Made by a program: the position numbers and the translations under genes | Notes under the pieces: generated by a model | What the model saw: only the letters and a program-made list of their open reading frames with translations | Told to the model about the DNA's origin: nothing | Database searches by the model: none | Shown: positions 47,821 to 55,088 of the stretch, in pieces | Layout: every line of letters starts with the position of its first letter | How positions within the stretch are numbered: the stretch's first letter is position 1 | NCBI RefSeq assembly: GCF_030499515.1 | Contig: NZ_JASTWJ010000001.1 | Location: 2,646,001 to 2,710,000, forward strand | DNA: 64,000 nt | Direction of reading: 5' to 3' | Source: Streptomyces sp. DT2A-34 | GTDB taxonomy: Bacteria; Actinomycetota; Actinomycetes; Streptomycetales; Streptomycetaceae

Positions 47821-48102
47821 TCAGCGGATGGCGAAGCCGTCGTAACCCCCGCGAGGTGTGTCCCAGATCTCGGTGACACCGTCCACACGTCCGGGCGTGT
47901 CGTCACCCTGAAGCCAGTCCAGGAGTCCCTCACAGCCTTCCTGGGCTCCCTCCGCGACGACCTGGACCCGTCCGTCGTCCAAATTGAGAGCAAAACCACT
48001 CAGGCCGCCGATCTCGAGCGCCTTGGCCCGCGTGAACCAGCGAAAACCCACACCTTGGACGCGTCCACGCACCCAGGCGACCAGCCGTACATCCTCGCTC
48101 AT
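47821..48102 (-). CDS. acyP: Acylphosphatase
   Basis: Hydrolyses acyl phosphates. 93 residues. The catalytic Arg and Asn are in [13 protein letters not shown] and [17 protein letters not shown], the two acylphosphatase signatures. The minus-strand start ATG at 48102 lacks a strong ribosome binding site. Located in the smc region as in other Streptomyces. Confidence 0.95.
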   Translation of the reverse strand: MSEDVRLVAWVRGRVQGVGFRWFTRAKALEIGGLSGFALNLDDGRVQVVAEGAQEGCEGLLDWLQGDDTPGRVDGVTEIWDTPRGGYDGFAIR

Positions 48103-48254
48103 GAGTGCAACCTAACGGGCCAATACCTCTCCGGGCACTTCCTCCCCTGGCGCCATGGGGTACCGTCCCCACCCAATGAATCTCATATGAAACTCACTCG
48201 ATCGTGTGAGTTCTGTGAGGACGTTGAGACCGCACGGACGAGGAAGGCCAGGAC

Positions 48255-49427
48255 ATGGGACGCCACCGACGCTCCGCCGCCGGCCGCGCCGCCACGGGCC
48301 GCGCCACGGGGGTCACACATACGGACGGCTCTTATACGGAGGGCCACCCCCCACGGGACTCGCACACGAGCGACCACCCTCCGAAGATGGGCATCGCGCC
48401 CTACCTGAACCCGGAGGCGTACGCCGAGGCCTACGCGAAGAGCGACGCCTACCTGTTCGCCACAGACGACGACTTCGACCTGGTGACCGGCCCCACGACC
48501 TTCCCGAGCGACGCCGCATCCGCCGGCGGCTCGGCCCCGGGCGCGACCACCGCGGTCCTTCGCAGTGACGGCTTCACGCCCGCCGGCGACTCCCGGCGAC
48601 CCGGGGGCGGCTCGCACCGCCGCCGCAAGAAGAGGGCCGTGGCCCCGGTGAAGACCGGGCTGCTCGGCGTCTCCGCGGCGGTCGCGCTGGGCACCGTCGC
48701 GGTCGCCACCGGCGTGGTGCCCGGCATCGACAACTACCAGCTCGGCGGTTCGAGCGGCGCGGACAAGGTGCAGGCCGCCGACACCCCGACCAACTCCCCG
48801 AGCGAACAGGGCGGCACCTCCAACAACGCCGAGAGCCAGGACGACGGCGGCTCGACGAGCCGCGACGCCCAGCGGCCCGCCTCGCCGTCCCCGTCGACCT
48901 CGTCGGCCGCACCGACGAAGACCCCGTCGAAGAAGCCCTCGGCCACGCCCAGCCAGAAGCCGAAGGAGACCCCTTCGCGTACGGCCACGAAGGCGCCCGA
49001 GAAGGCACCGGAGAAGGAGAAGACCAGCGCCCCGGTGACGGTGTCCGCGGAGGCCGCCGCCGCGGCCGAGGTGCTGAGGCTCGTGAACGACGAGCGCGCA
49101 CAGGTGGGCTGCAGCGCCGTCGCCGCCAACAGCTCGCTTGCCGATCTGGCCCAGGACTTCAGCGAGGACATGGCCGCGCGGGGCTTCTTCGACCACACCG
49201 ACCCCAGCGGCGCCTCCCCGTGGGACCGGGCCGCGAAGGCGGGCATAACCGACCTCGGCGGCGAGAACATAGCCCGCGGCCAGGCCGACGCGGCCGCGGT
49301 GATGGACGCCTGGATGAACAGCCCCGGCCACAAGGCCAACATCCTGAACTGCGACTTCAAGACGCTCGGGGTCGGTGTGCACTTCGGCTCCGGCGGGCCC
49401 TGGTGGACGCAGGACTTCGGGTACTAG
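48255..49427 (+). CDS. CAP/SCP-domain extracellular protein
   Basis: 390 residues. A long charged N-terminal part (1-125, with a RRRKKR stop) precedes one membrane segment (about 131-152: VKTGLLGVSAAVALGTVAVAT), so the N-terminus is cytoplasmic. A Ser/Thr/Pro/Lys-rich linker (190-260) leads to the C-terminal CAP domain (265-390): LRLVNDERAQVGCSAV, AARGFFDHTDPSGASPWDRA, GENIARGQ, VMDAWMNSPGHKANILN. His and Glu residues typical of CAP are present. Target unknown; cell wall exposed. Confidence 0.9.
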   Translation: MGRHRRSAAGRAATGRATGVTHTDGSYTEGHPPRDSHTSDHPPKMGIAPYLNPEAYAEAYAKSDAYLFATDDDFDLVTGPTTFPSDAASAGGSAPGATTAVLRSDGFTPAGDSRRPGGGSHRRRKKRAVAPVKTGLLGVSAAVALGTVAVATGVVPGIDNYQLGGSSGADKVQAADTPTNSPSEQGGTSNNAESQDDGGSTSRDAQRPASPSPSTSSAAPTKTPSKKPSATPSQKPKETPSRTATKAPEKAPEKEKTSAPVTVSAEAAAAAEVLRLVNDERAQVGCSAVAANSSLADLAQDFSEDMAARGFFDHTDPSGASPWDRAAKAGITDLGGENIARGQADAAAVMDAWMNSPGHKANILNCDFKTLGVGVHFGSGGPWWTQDFGY

Positions 49428-49446
49428 GAGCAGCACGTACAACGCC

Positions 49447-49484
49447 AGGGCTCCCATCCGGTGAGGTGACCGGCTGGGAGCCCT
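49447..49484 (+). terminator. Terminator after the CAP-domain gene
   Basis: AGGGCTCCCA pairs with TGGGAGCCCT; an inner CCGGT/ACCGG stem extends the hairpin; TCG follows. 20 bases past the stop of the CAP gene. Confidence 0.85.
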
Positions 49485-49531
49485 TCGTGCGTCAGCGTCT
49501 ACGCGGCGATCGCGGCGCACCTCCCGAAAGA

Positions 49532-49566
49532 CTAACGATAAGTTAGCGCAAACTCTGCGTTAGCGC
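49532..49566 (+). promoter_or_regulatory. Repeats upstream of the HxlR regulator
   Basis: CTAAC-GATAA-GTTAG inverted repeat at 49532-49546, and GTTAGCGC occurring twice (49542-49549 and 49559-49566). This AT-richer block ends 23 bases before the start of the regulator and is probably its own operator. Confidence 0.6.
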
Positions 49567-49588
49567 TGCATGCGAGTACGCTTGAGCT

Positions 49589-49990
49589 ATGGACACCACG
49601 CAGGAGCGCACGGAGGTGCAGGACCTCCCGTACAACGTGTTCGCCAAGCTCTGCCCCTCGCGCGGCACGCTGGGACACGTCACGGGCCGCTGGGGCGGAC
49701 TCACCCTGGGCGCCCTGTACGAGGGCTCGCTGCGCTTCAACGAGCTGCGCCGCCGGGTCGACGGCGTCAGCGAGAAGATGCTGTCCCAGACGCTGCACGC
49801 CCTGGAGCGCGACGGCCTGGTGCACCGCGAGGCCCAGCCGACCAATCCGCCCCGGGTCGACTACGAGCTGACGCCGCTGGGCCGCGGGGTCGCCGAGCGG
49901 CTGCTGGCCCTCATCCACTTCGTGGAGGGACAGATGGACGACGTACTCGAAGCACGCCGGCGTTACGACGAGACGCGCGGCGCCCTCTGA
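49589..49990 (+). CDS. HxlR family transcriptional regulator
   Basis: 133 residues from ATG 49589. HxlR winged helix: [77 protein letters not shown]. The Cys near residue 22 is the redox or ligand-sensing Cys in some members. Its 3' end overlaps the convergent mutM gene by 28 bases. It probably regulates itself; no divergent reductase gene is present. Confidence 0.92.
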   Translation: MDTTQERTEVQDLPYNVFAKLCPSRGTLGHVTGRWGGLTLGALYEGSLRFNELRRRVDGVSEKMLSQTLHALERDGLVHREAQPTNPPRVDYELTPLGRGVAERLLALIHFVEGQMDDVLEARRRYDETRGAL

Positions 49991-50823
49991 CACTTCGGGC
50001 AGAAGTAGCTGGACCGGTTCATCCAGGGCCGCCGGCGCATCGGCGTACCGCACCGCTTGCACGGCAGCCCTTCACGGCCGTACGCGTCCAGCGACCGGTC
50101 GAAGTAGCCCGACTCGCCGTTGACGTTGACGTACAGGCTGTCGAAGCTCGTGCCGCCCACCGCGAGGGCGGCGTTCATGACGTCCCTTATGTGGCCCAGG
50201 AGTTCGAGGCTGCGCGGGCGGGTGAAGGTCGCGGTCGGGCGGTCGTAGTGGAGGCGGGTGCGCCAAAGAGCCTCGTCCGCGTAGATGTTGCCGACTCCGC
50301 TGATCAACGACTGGTCGAGCAGGGCCCGTTTGATCGTGGTGCGCTTGCGGCGCAGGGCCTGGTGGAAGGCCTCGTCGTCGAAGAGCGGGTCGAGTGGGTC
50401 GCGGGCGATGTGGGCGATGACGTCGGGCAGGCCGCCCTGGGTGTTGTCGTGCAACGACAGGCCGCCGAAGGTGCGTTGGTCGACGAAGCGCAGTTCGGTG
50501 CCGAGGGCGTCCGCGAACCGCACGCGGATCCTGAGGTGCTTCTCGTCGGGCGCGCTCTGCGGCTGCACCAGCAGCTGGCCGCTCATCCCGAGGTGCGCCA
50601 GGATCGACTGGTGCGTGTCCTCCAGGGGCAGCCACAGGTACTTGCCGCGACGGCTCGGCATGCCGATCCGGTGGCCCTTGAGGCGGTGCGCGAAGTCGTC
50701 CGCACCGGCGATGTGCCGACGTACGGCACGCGGGTGCAGCACCTCGGCGTCGGCGACGGTGCGATGGGCGACCCACCGCTCCAGACCGCGCCGTACTACC
50801 TCGACCTCGGGCAACTCGGGCAT
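49963..50823 (-). CDS. mutM: Formamidopyrimidine-DNA glycosylase MutM
   Basis: Removes 8-oxoguanine and formamidopyrimidines from DNA. 286 residues. The N-terminal catalytic Pro/Glu (MPELPEVE), the Lys/Arg of the H2TH region ([22 protein letters not shown]) and the C-terminal C4 zinc finger (CKRCGTPM...CPKCQ) are all present. Lies downstream of rnc, as in S. coelicolor, and overlaps the end of the convergent HxlR gene. Confidence 0.97.
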   Translation of the reverse strand: MPELPEVEVVRRGLERWVAHRTVADAEVLHPRAVRRHIAGADDFAHRLKGHRIGMPSRRGKYLWLPLEDTHQSILAHLGMSGQLLVQPQSAPDEKHLRIRVRFADALGTELRFVDQRTFGGLSLHDNTQGGLPDVIAHIARDPLDPLFDDEAFHQALRRKRTTIKRALLDQSLISGVGNIYADEALWRTRLHYDRPTATFTRPRSLELLGHIRDVMNAALAVGGTSFDSLYVNVNGESGYFDRSLDAYGREGLPCKRCGTPMRRRPWMNRSSYFCPKCQRAPRVSS

Positions 50824-50881
50824 GGTTCCCCCGTACTCCCCCGTGTTTCTACGACCGTGTTTCTACGACTGAGGATATGAG

Positions 50882-50917
50882 CCGAGCGCCCGGCCCACGG
50901 CGGGCACGGGCGCTCGG
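50882..50917 (-). terminator. Terminator after rnc
   Basis: CCGAGCGCCCG and CGGGCGCTCGG form a perfect 11-bp stem, 15 bases after the rnc stop and about 60 before mutM. Confidence 0.8.
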
Positions 50918-50931
50918 ATCGCGCTGTTCGG

Positions 50932-51768
50932 TCAGGCGGAGGCCGATGACGCGTCGGCGTCGGGCTCGAGCTCAGGCTCGGGCTCGAGCTCAGGCTCGGG
51001 CTCAGGCTCGACGGCATCTGCTGCCGCCTTCGCCTTCTCGGCACGCTCGTCCGCCGCGGCCTTGATGGACCGCCACGCGGATTCCGCGGCCTGCTGCTCC
51101 GCCTCCTTCTTGCTGCGGCCGGTGCCGGTGCCGTACGAGACGCCTCCGACGCGGGCGGCAGCAGTGAAGGTCTTCTCGTGGTCGGGGCCGGTCTCCGTGA
51201 CCAGGTACTCGGGGACTCCGAGGCCTTCGATCGCGGTGAGCTCCTGGAGACTGGTCTTCCAGTCCAGGCCGGCTCCGAGGTTCGAGGACTTCTCGATCAG
51301 GGGGTCGAACAGGCGGTGCACCAGCTCCGCCGCCGAGTCCAGGCCCTGGTCGAGATAGACCGCGCCGATCACCGCTTCCAGGGTGTCGGCGAGGATGGAC
51401 GCCTTGTCCCGGCCGCCCGTGCCCTCTTCACCGCGGCCGAGCCGGATGAAGGAGCCAAGGTCAAGGCCGCGACCGACCTCCGCCAGCGCACGCGAGTTGA
51501 CCACCGCGGCCCGCAGTTTGGCCAGCTGGCCTTCGGGCAGGTCGGGGTGGGTGCGGTACAGCGTGTCCGTGACCACGAGGCCGAGGACGGAGTCCCCGAG
51601 GAACTCCAGGCGCTCGTTGGTGGGCAGACCGCCGTTCTCGTATGCGTAGGAGCGGTGGGTCAGCGCACGCACCAGAAGGGCGGACTCGAGCTTGTACCCG
51701 AGCCGCCCTTCCAACAGCGTGTGGGACGAGGCCGTGTTGTCCGCTGCGTTCTTCTTCGGCGTGGACAC
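50932..51768 (-). CDS. rnc: Ribonuclease III (AbsB)
   Basis: Double-strand RNA endonuclease, known as AbsB, a global regulator of antibiotic synthesis in S. coelicolor. 278 residues from GTG 51768 (AGAGG upstream). The catalytic motif [16 protein letters not shown] and the dsRNA-binding domain ([33 protein letters not shown]...[16 protein letters not shown]) are intact. A C-terminal EPEPEL repeat gives an acidic tail. It follows rpmF in the yceD-rpmF-rnc operon. Confidence 0.97.
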   Translation of the reverse strand: MSTPKKNAADNTASSHTLLEGRLGYKLESALLVRALTHRSYAYENGGLPTNERLEFLGDSVLGLVVTDTLYRTHPDLPEGQLAKLRAAVVNSRALAEVGRGLDLGSFIRLGRGEEGTGGRDKASILADTLEAVIGAVYLDQGLDSAAELVHRLFDPLIEKSSNLGAGLDWKTSLQELTAIEGLGVPEYLVTETGPDHEKTFTAAARVGGVSYGTGTGRSKKEAEQQAAESAWRSIKAAADERAEKAKAAADAVEPEPEPELEPEPELEPDADASSASA

Positions 51769-51787
51769 AGTGCCTCTCACCAGCCGC

Positions 51788-51961
51788 TCAGACCTCGAGG
51801 ACCTGGCGCTTGTTGTAGGTGCCGCAAGACGGGCACGCGATGTGCTGCTGCTTGGGCTCGTGGCAGCGCTCGCACGCAACCAGGGTGGGGACCGCAGCCT
51901 TCCACTGCGACCGGCGGTGGCGCGTGTTGCTGCGCGACATCTTCCGCTTCGGAACAGCCAC
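51788..51961 (-). CDS. rpmF: 50S ribosomal protein bL32
   Basis: 57 residues from GTG 51961. Starts [21 protein letters not shown]. Zinc-binding form, with CERC...CPSC, i.e. the C+ paralogue used when zinc is plentiful. Two bases after yceD and 19 before rnc. Confidence 0.97.
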   Translation of the reverse strand: MAVPKRKMSRSNTRHRRSQWKAAVPTLVACERCHEPKQQHIACPSCGTYNKRQVLEV

Positions 51962-51963
51962 GG

Positions 51964-52608
51964 CTACTTCTCCTGCTTCTCGTCGACGCCCGGTTCGGCG
52001 CCGCTCATCTCGTCCTTCTCGCCGTCTTCGAGTGAACCGGCGAGTCCCTGCAGTGCCGCCCAACGGATGTCGACGGCGTCATGGTGGTGGTCCGGGTCGT
52101 CCGCGAGGCGTGCGCCGCACTCGGCGCACAGTCCCGGGCAGTCTTCCTGGCACACCGGCTGCATCGGCAGTGCGAGCACCACCGCATCGCGCAGCACGGA
52201 TTCGAGGTCGAACAGGCCGTCCTCGAGAAAGAGTCTGTCCTCGTCGTCCTCGGCGTCGTCGCCGGGTTCCGCACCGTGGTGGTGGCGGCCCCGATCATCG
52301 GCGTCAGGGTACGAGAACATCTCCTGGAAGTCCGCTTCGACGTCGAGCTGAAGCGGCTCCAGACACCTTACGCACTCCCCCTCGGCCTGTGCACGGCCGG
52401 TGCCTGTGACAAGCACACCTTCCATGACCGACTCGAGTCGGAGTTCGAGCTCCACCGGGGCGCCTTCCGGCACCCCGACGACTCCCTGGATACCGAAGTC
52501 CTTGGGAGCGTCGACCGTGCGGGTCAGGCGCTGCAGCGCACCGGGCCGCCGGCCCAGCTCGTGCGTGTCGAACACGAGAGGGTTGCGGTGGTCGAGGCGG
52601 GCTGTCAC
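51964..52608 (-). CDS. yceD: DUF177 (YceD-like) protein
   Basis: 214 residues from GTG 52608. YceD-type proteins are linked with 23S rRNA and bL32 and share an operon with rpmF. The Cys motifs CVRCLEPL and [13 protein letters not shown] are present, probably a zinc site. An acidic/His segment ([25 protein letters not shown]) is lineage-specific. Confidence 0.93.
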   Translation of the reverse strand: MTARLDHRNPLVFDTHELGRRPGALQRLTRTVDAPKDFGIQGVVGVPEGAPVELELRLESVMEGVLVTGTGRAQAEGECVRCLEPLQLDVEADFQEMFSYPDADDRGRHHHGAEPGDDAEDDEDRLFLEDGLFDLESVLRDAVVLALPMQPVCQEDCPGLCAECGARLADDPDHHHDAVDIRWAALQGLAGSLEDGEKDEMSGAEPGVDEKQEK

Positions 52609-52746
52609 GCCATTCCTGCTTTCGATCTGCTGAGCTCAGAGGGTTGCTGCCCTGTGGTGTTCCCGGGCAGCGGTGATCGCGGACGTACGCGCGACCGAAG
52701 AGCCAGGATACTGGACCTTTCCCTCACGGCCCAATCCGGTGGCCCC

Positions 52747-53826
52747 TTACTGGCCGCGCCCCTGCTCGTAGGCCCGCAGCTGCTCCGCGCTGATCATGCT
52801 GGTGTCGAAGAGGCTGGTCTCGTCGAGGGCGTAGCCGTCGTTGCCCTGCGAGGTCTGCTGCGCGGGCTGCTGCTGGGCCTGGTTCGGGTCGTAGGCGGCC
52901 TGTTGGGGGGCGTAGCCCTGGTAGGCGTAGGGGTCGGCCTGCTGGTAGCCGTACGGGTCCTGCTGGCCGCCGTAGCCCTGCTGGTAGCCGCCGTACGGAT
53001 CCGCGTTCTGCTGCTGGTAGCCGTACGCCGGCTGCACGGCCGCCTGCTGGTCGTACTGCTGCTGTTGCCGTGCGGGCTGCTCGGCGGCGGCTGCCGGGGC
53101 GTCCTGCTCCGCGAGGGCGACGAGGTCGGCGAGGTAGTCGGCGTCGCTGGAGTGCTGGACGGTGCTGGTGTCATCGGCGAGGGCGCCGAGGTCGTCGGTG
53201 GCGATACGGCCGTGCAGCTTCTGGCGGCCGCGGCCGACGGCCTCCAGGGTCTTGGCCAGGACCGCCTCGAAGGCGCCGAGCTTGACGTCGACGTACTCGT
53301 CGGCGGTGCGGCGCAGAGTCTCCGGGTCGTGGCTGCGCTCGGGGGCGTCCTCGTCCTCGTAGCCCTGTTCGTCGATGCCGGGGCCGGTGCCGAGGAGCTT
53401 CTCGCGGCCGCGCCCGACGGAGCCGAGGGTCTTGGTGAGGACGACCTCGAAATTGGCGAGCTTGGAGTCGACGTAGTCGTCGGCCTCGGCGCGGATGTCC
53501 TCGGCCTCCTTGCGGGCCTCGGCGAGAATGCGGTCGGCCTCGGCCTGGGAGCGGCGGGCGACCTCGGTGTCGGAGATCAGCGAGCCGCGCTCGGCGTGCG
53601 CGGAGTGGATGATCCGCTCGGCCTCCTGACGGGCCTGCTCGACCATCTGCTCGCGGTCGCCGATCAGCTCCTGGGCCTGGGCGAGGGAGCCGGGCAGGGC
53701 CTCGCGGACCTCTTCGAGCATCGAGAGCAGTTCGGCTCGGTTGACCACGCACGAGGCCGACATGGGCATCGACCGGGCACCCGAGACGGCCGCGACGATC
53801 TCGTCGAGCTTCTTCTGTACGTCCAC
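52747..53826 (-). CDS. Coiled-coil protein, DivIVA/AtpF-like, with Gln/Tyr-rich tail
   Basis: 359 residues from GTG 53826. Residues 1-190 form long charged coiled coils (QMVEQARQEAERIIHSAHAERG, ADRILAEARKEAEDIRAEAD). A unit YVD(S/V)KL(A/G)(N/A)FE(V/A)VL(T/A)KTL(G/E)(S/A)VGRGR(E/Q)KL occurs twice (about 117-144 and 180-207), an internal duplication. The last 120 residues are low complexity, rich in Gln, Tyr, Gly and Pro (QQQNADPYGGYQQGYGGQQ), and likely disordered. It lies between yceD and coaD. Often called cell-division initiation protein. Function not established. Confidence 0.85.
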   Translation of the reverse strand: MDVQKKLDEIVAAVSGARSMPMSASCVVNRAELLSMLEEVREALPGSLAQAQELIGDREQMVEQARQEAERIIHSAHAERGSLISDTEVARRSQAEADRILAEARKEAEDIRAEADDYVDSKLANFEVVLTKTLGSVGRGREKLLGTGPGIDEQGYEDEDAPERSHDPETLRRTADEYVDVKLGAFEAVLAKTLEAVGRGRQKLHGRIATDDLGALADDTSTVQHSSDADYLADLVALAEQDAPAAAAEQPARQQQQYDQQAAVQPAYGYQQQNADPYGGYQQGYGGQQDPYGYQQADPYAYQGYAPQQAAYDPNQAQQQPAQQTSQGNDGYALDETSLFDTSMISAEQLRAYEQGRGQ

Positions 53827-53884
53827 CGTGTGCTCGCCACTCTCTACAGCTGTGATGGAGACGGACGGGACGACTGTAGCCCCA

Positions 53885-54394
53885 TCAGTCCCTGCGCAGG
53901 CGCTTGTTCAGGGCTTCGAGGACCACCGGGGGCACCAGGTGGGAGACGTCTCCGCCCCAGGTGGCGACTTCCTTGACGAGTGAGGAGGAGAGGAAGCTGT
54001 AGGTGGGGTTGGTCGGCACGAACAGCGTCTCGACGCCGGACAGGCCGTTGTTCATCTGGGCCATCTGCAGCTCGTAGTCGAAGTCGCTGACCGCGCGCAG
54101 GCCCTTGACGATGGCGGGGATGTCGCGCTGCTTGCAGAAGTCGACGAGGAGGCCGTGGAAGGCCTCGATCCGGACGTTGCCGTACTCGGCCGTGACCTGG
54201 CGGATCAGGTCGAGCCGTTCGTCGACCTCGAACAGGCCCTTCTTGGCCTTGTTGATCATGACTGCGACGTAGACCTCGTCGTACAGCCTGGAGGCGCGGG
54301 AAATGATGTCGAGGTGTCCGTTGGTGATGGGGTCGAACGACCCGGGACAGACGGCGCGGCGCACTTGTGATCCCTCGCTCTCCGGTCCGGTCAT
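53885..54394 (-). CDS. coaD: Phosphopantetheine adenylyltransferase
   Basis: Fourth step of CoA synthesis. 169 residues from ATG 54394, overlapping the rsmD stop in ATGA. Nucleotidyltransferase motif AVCPGSFDPITNGHLDII, substrate loop IVKGLRAVSDFDYELQMAQMN, and YSFLSSSLVKEVATWGGDV. Downstream of rsmD, the standard arrangement. Confidence 0.97.
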   Translation of the reverse strand: MTGPESEGSQVRRAVCPGSFDPITNGHLDIISRASRLYDEVYVAVMINKAKKGLFEVDERLDLIRQVTAEYGNVRIEAFHGLLVDFCKQRDIPAIVKGLRAVSDFDYELQMAQMNNGLSGVETLFVPTNPTYSFLSSSLVKEVATWGGDVSHLVPPVVLEALNKRLRRD

Positions 54395-54978
54395 CGTGCG
54401 TCTTCGCACGTAGAGGCGGCGCGACCGTACCAAAACGTTCCCTCGCCGTAGCGACGGGCCCGGAGCGCTTCGAAGCCGTCCGGCCATCTGAATTCGCCGC
54501 CTCTGGTGCTGCGCTCCACGGTGACGAGAGCGTCCGGGGTGAGCCAGCCCCCCGAGCGGAGTGTGAGGAGAATCTCGCGAAGATCGTGATCTGTGACTCT
54601 GTACGGCGGGTCCAGGAAGACGAGGTCGTACGGCTCGGTCGGCGCCGGGGTCTGGATGATCTGCTCGGCTTTGCCCGACCTCACCTCGGCGCCGGGGAGG
54701 CCGAGATTCCTGACGTTCTCGCGGATGACGCGTGCGGCTCGGGCGTCGGCCTCGACGAGGAGGGTGTGGCTCGCGCCGCGGGACAGGGCTTCGAGGCCGA
54801 CCGCGCCCGAGCCCGCGTAGAGGTCGAGGACTCGTTCGCCCTCCAGAGGGCCGCCGAGGAGGGACTGCCAGGTGGAGAAGAGGCCCTCGCGTGCGCGGTC
54901 GGAGGTGGGGCGTGTTCCCGTGCCGGGGGGCACGGCCAGACGACGTCCGCCGGCTGCGCCGGCGATCACGCGGGTCAT
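54391..54978 (-). CDS. rsmD: 16S rRNA (guanine966-N2)-methyltransferase RsmD
   Basis: 195 residues from ATG 54978 (AAGGA upstream). Starts MTRVIAGAAGGRRLAVPPGTGTRPTSDRAREGLFSTW. SAM motif DLYAGSGAVGLEALSRGA and catalytic DPPY in YDLVFLDPPYRV. It overlaps coaD and is separated from recG by a repeat element. Confidence 0.96.
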   Translation of the reverse strand: MTRVIAGAAGGRRLAVPPGTGTRPTSDRAREGLFSTWQSLLGGPLEGERVLDLYAGSGAVGLEALSRGASHTLLVEADARAARVIRENVRNLGLPGAEVRSGKAEQIIQTPAPTEPYDLVFLDPPYRVTDHDLREILLTLRSGGWLTPDALVTVERSTRGGEFRWPDGFEALRARRYGEGTFWYGRAASTCEDAR

Positions 54979-55015
54979 CTTTGGTCCTTGGTTGTGGACG
55001 GCTTTAGGTCTCAGT

Positions 55016-55085
55016 GTGGCTGGTCGCGCCCGCGCGGCGGTAGCCGCATATGGATTACAGCCCCGCGCCCCTATAAGGGCGCTCC
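55016..55085. repeat. Streptomyces interspersed repeat (copy 2) between rsmD and recG
   Basis: About 70 bases aligned to copy 1 at 45194-45260: same start GTGGCTGG, CGCGCCC, GCGGCGG, AGCCGCA and CAGCCCCGCGCCCCT. In intergenic DNA, where this family usually lies. It abuts the recG stop at 55089. Confidence 0.85.
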
Positions 55086-55088
55086 AGC

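Noticed and set aside
48183..49520. 445-codon minus-strand open frame opposite the CAP-domain gene
   Set aside because: Composition (Arg/Gly/Val repeats) is that of the complement of a GC-rich gene; the plus-strand frame has a recognisable CAP domain.
52081..53976. 631-codon plus-strand frame across yceD and the coiled-coil gene
   Set aside because: Mirrors the minus-strand genes; Leu/Val/Gly low-complexity translation without motifs.
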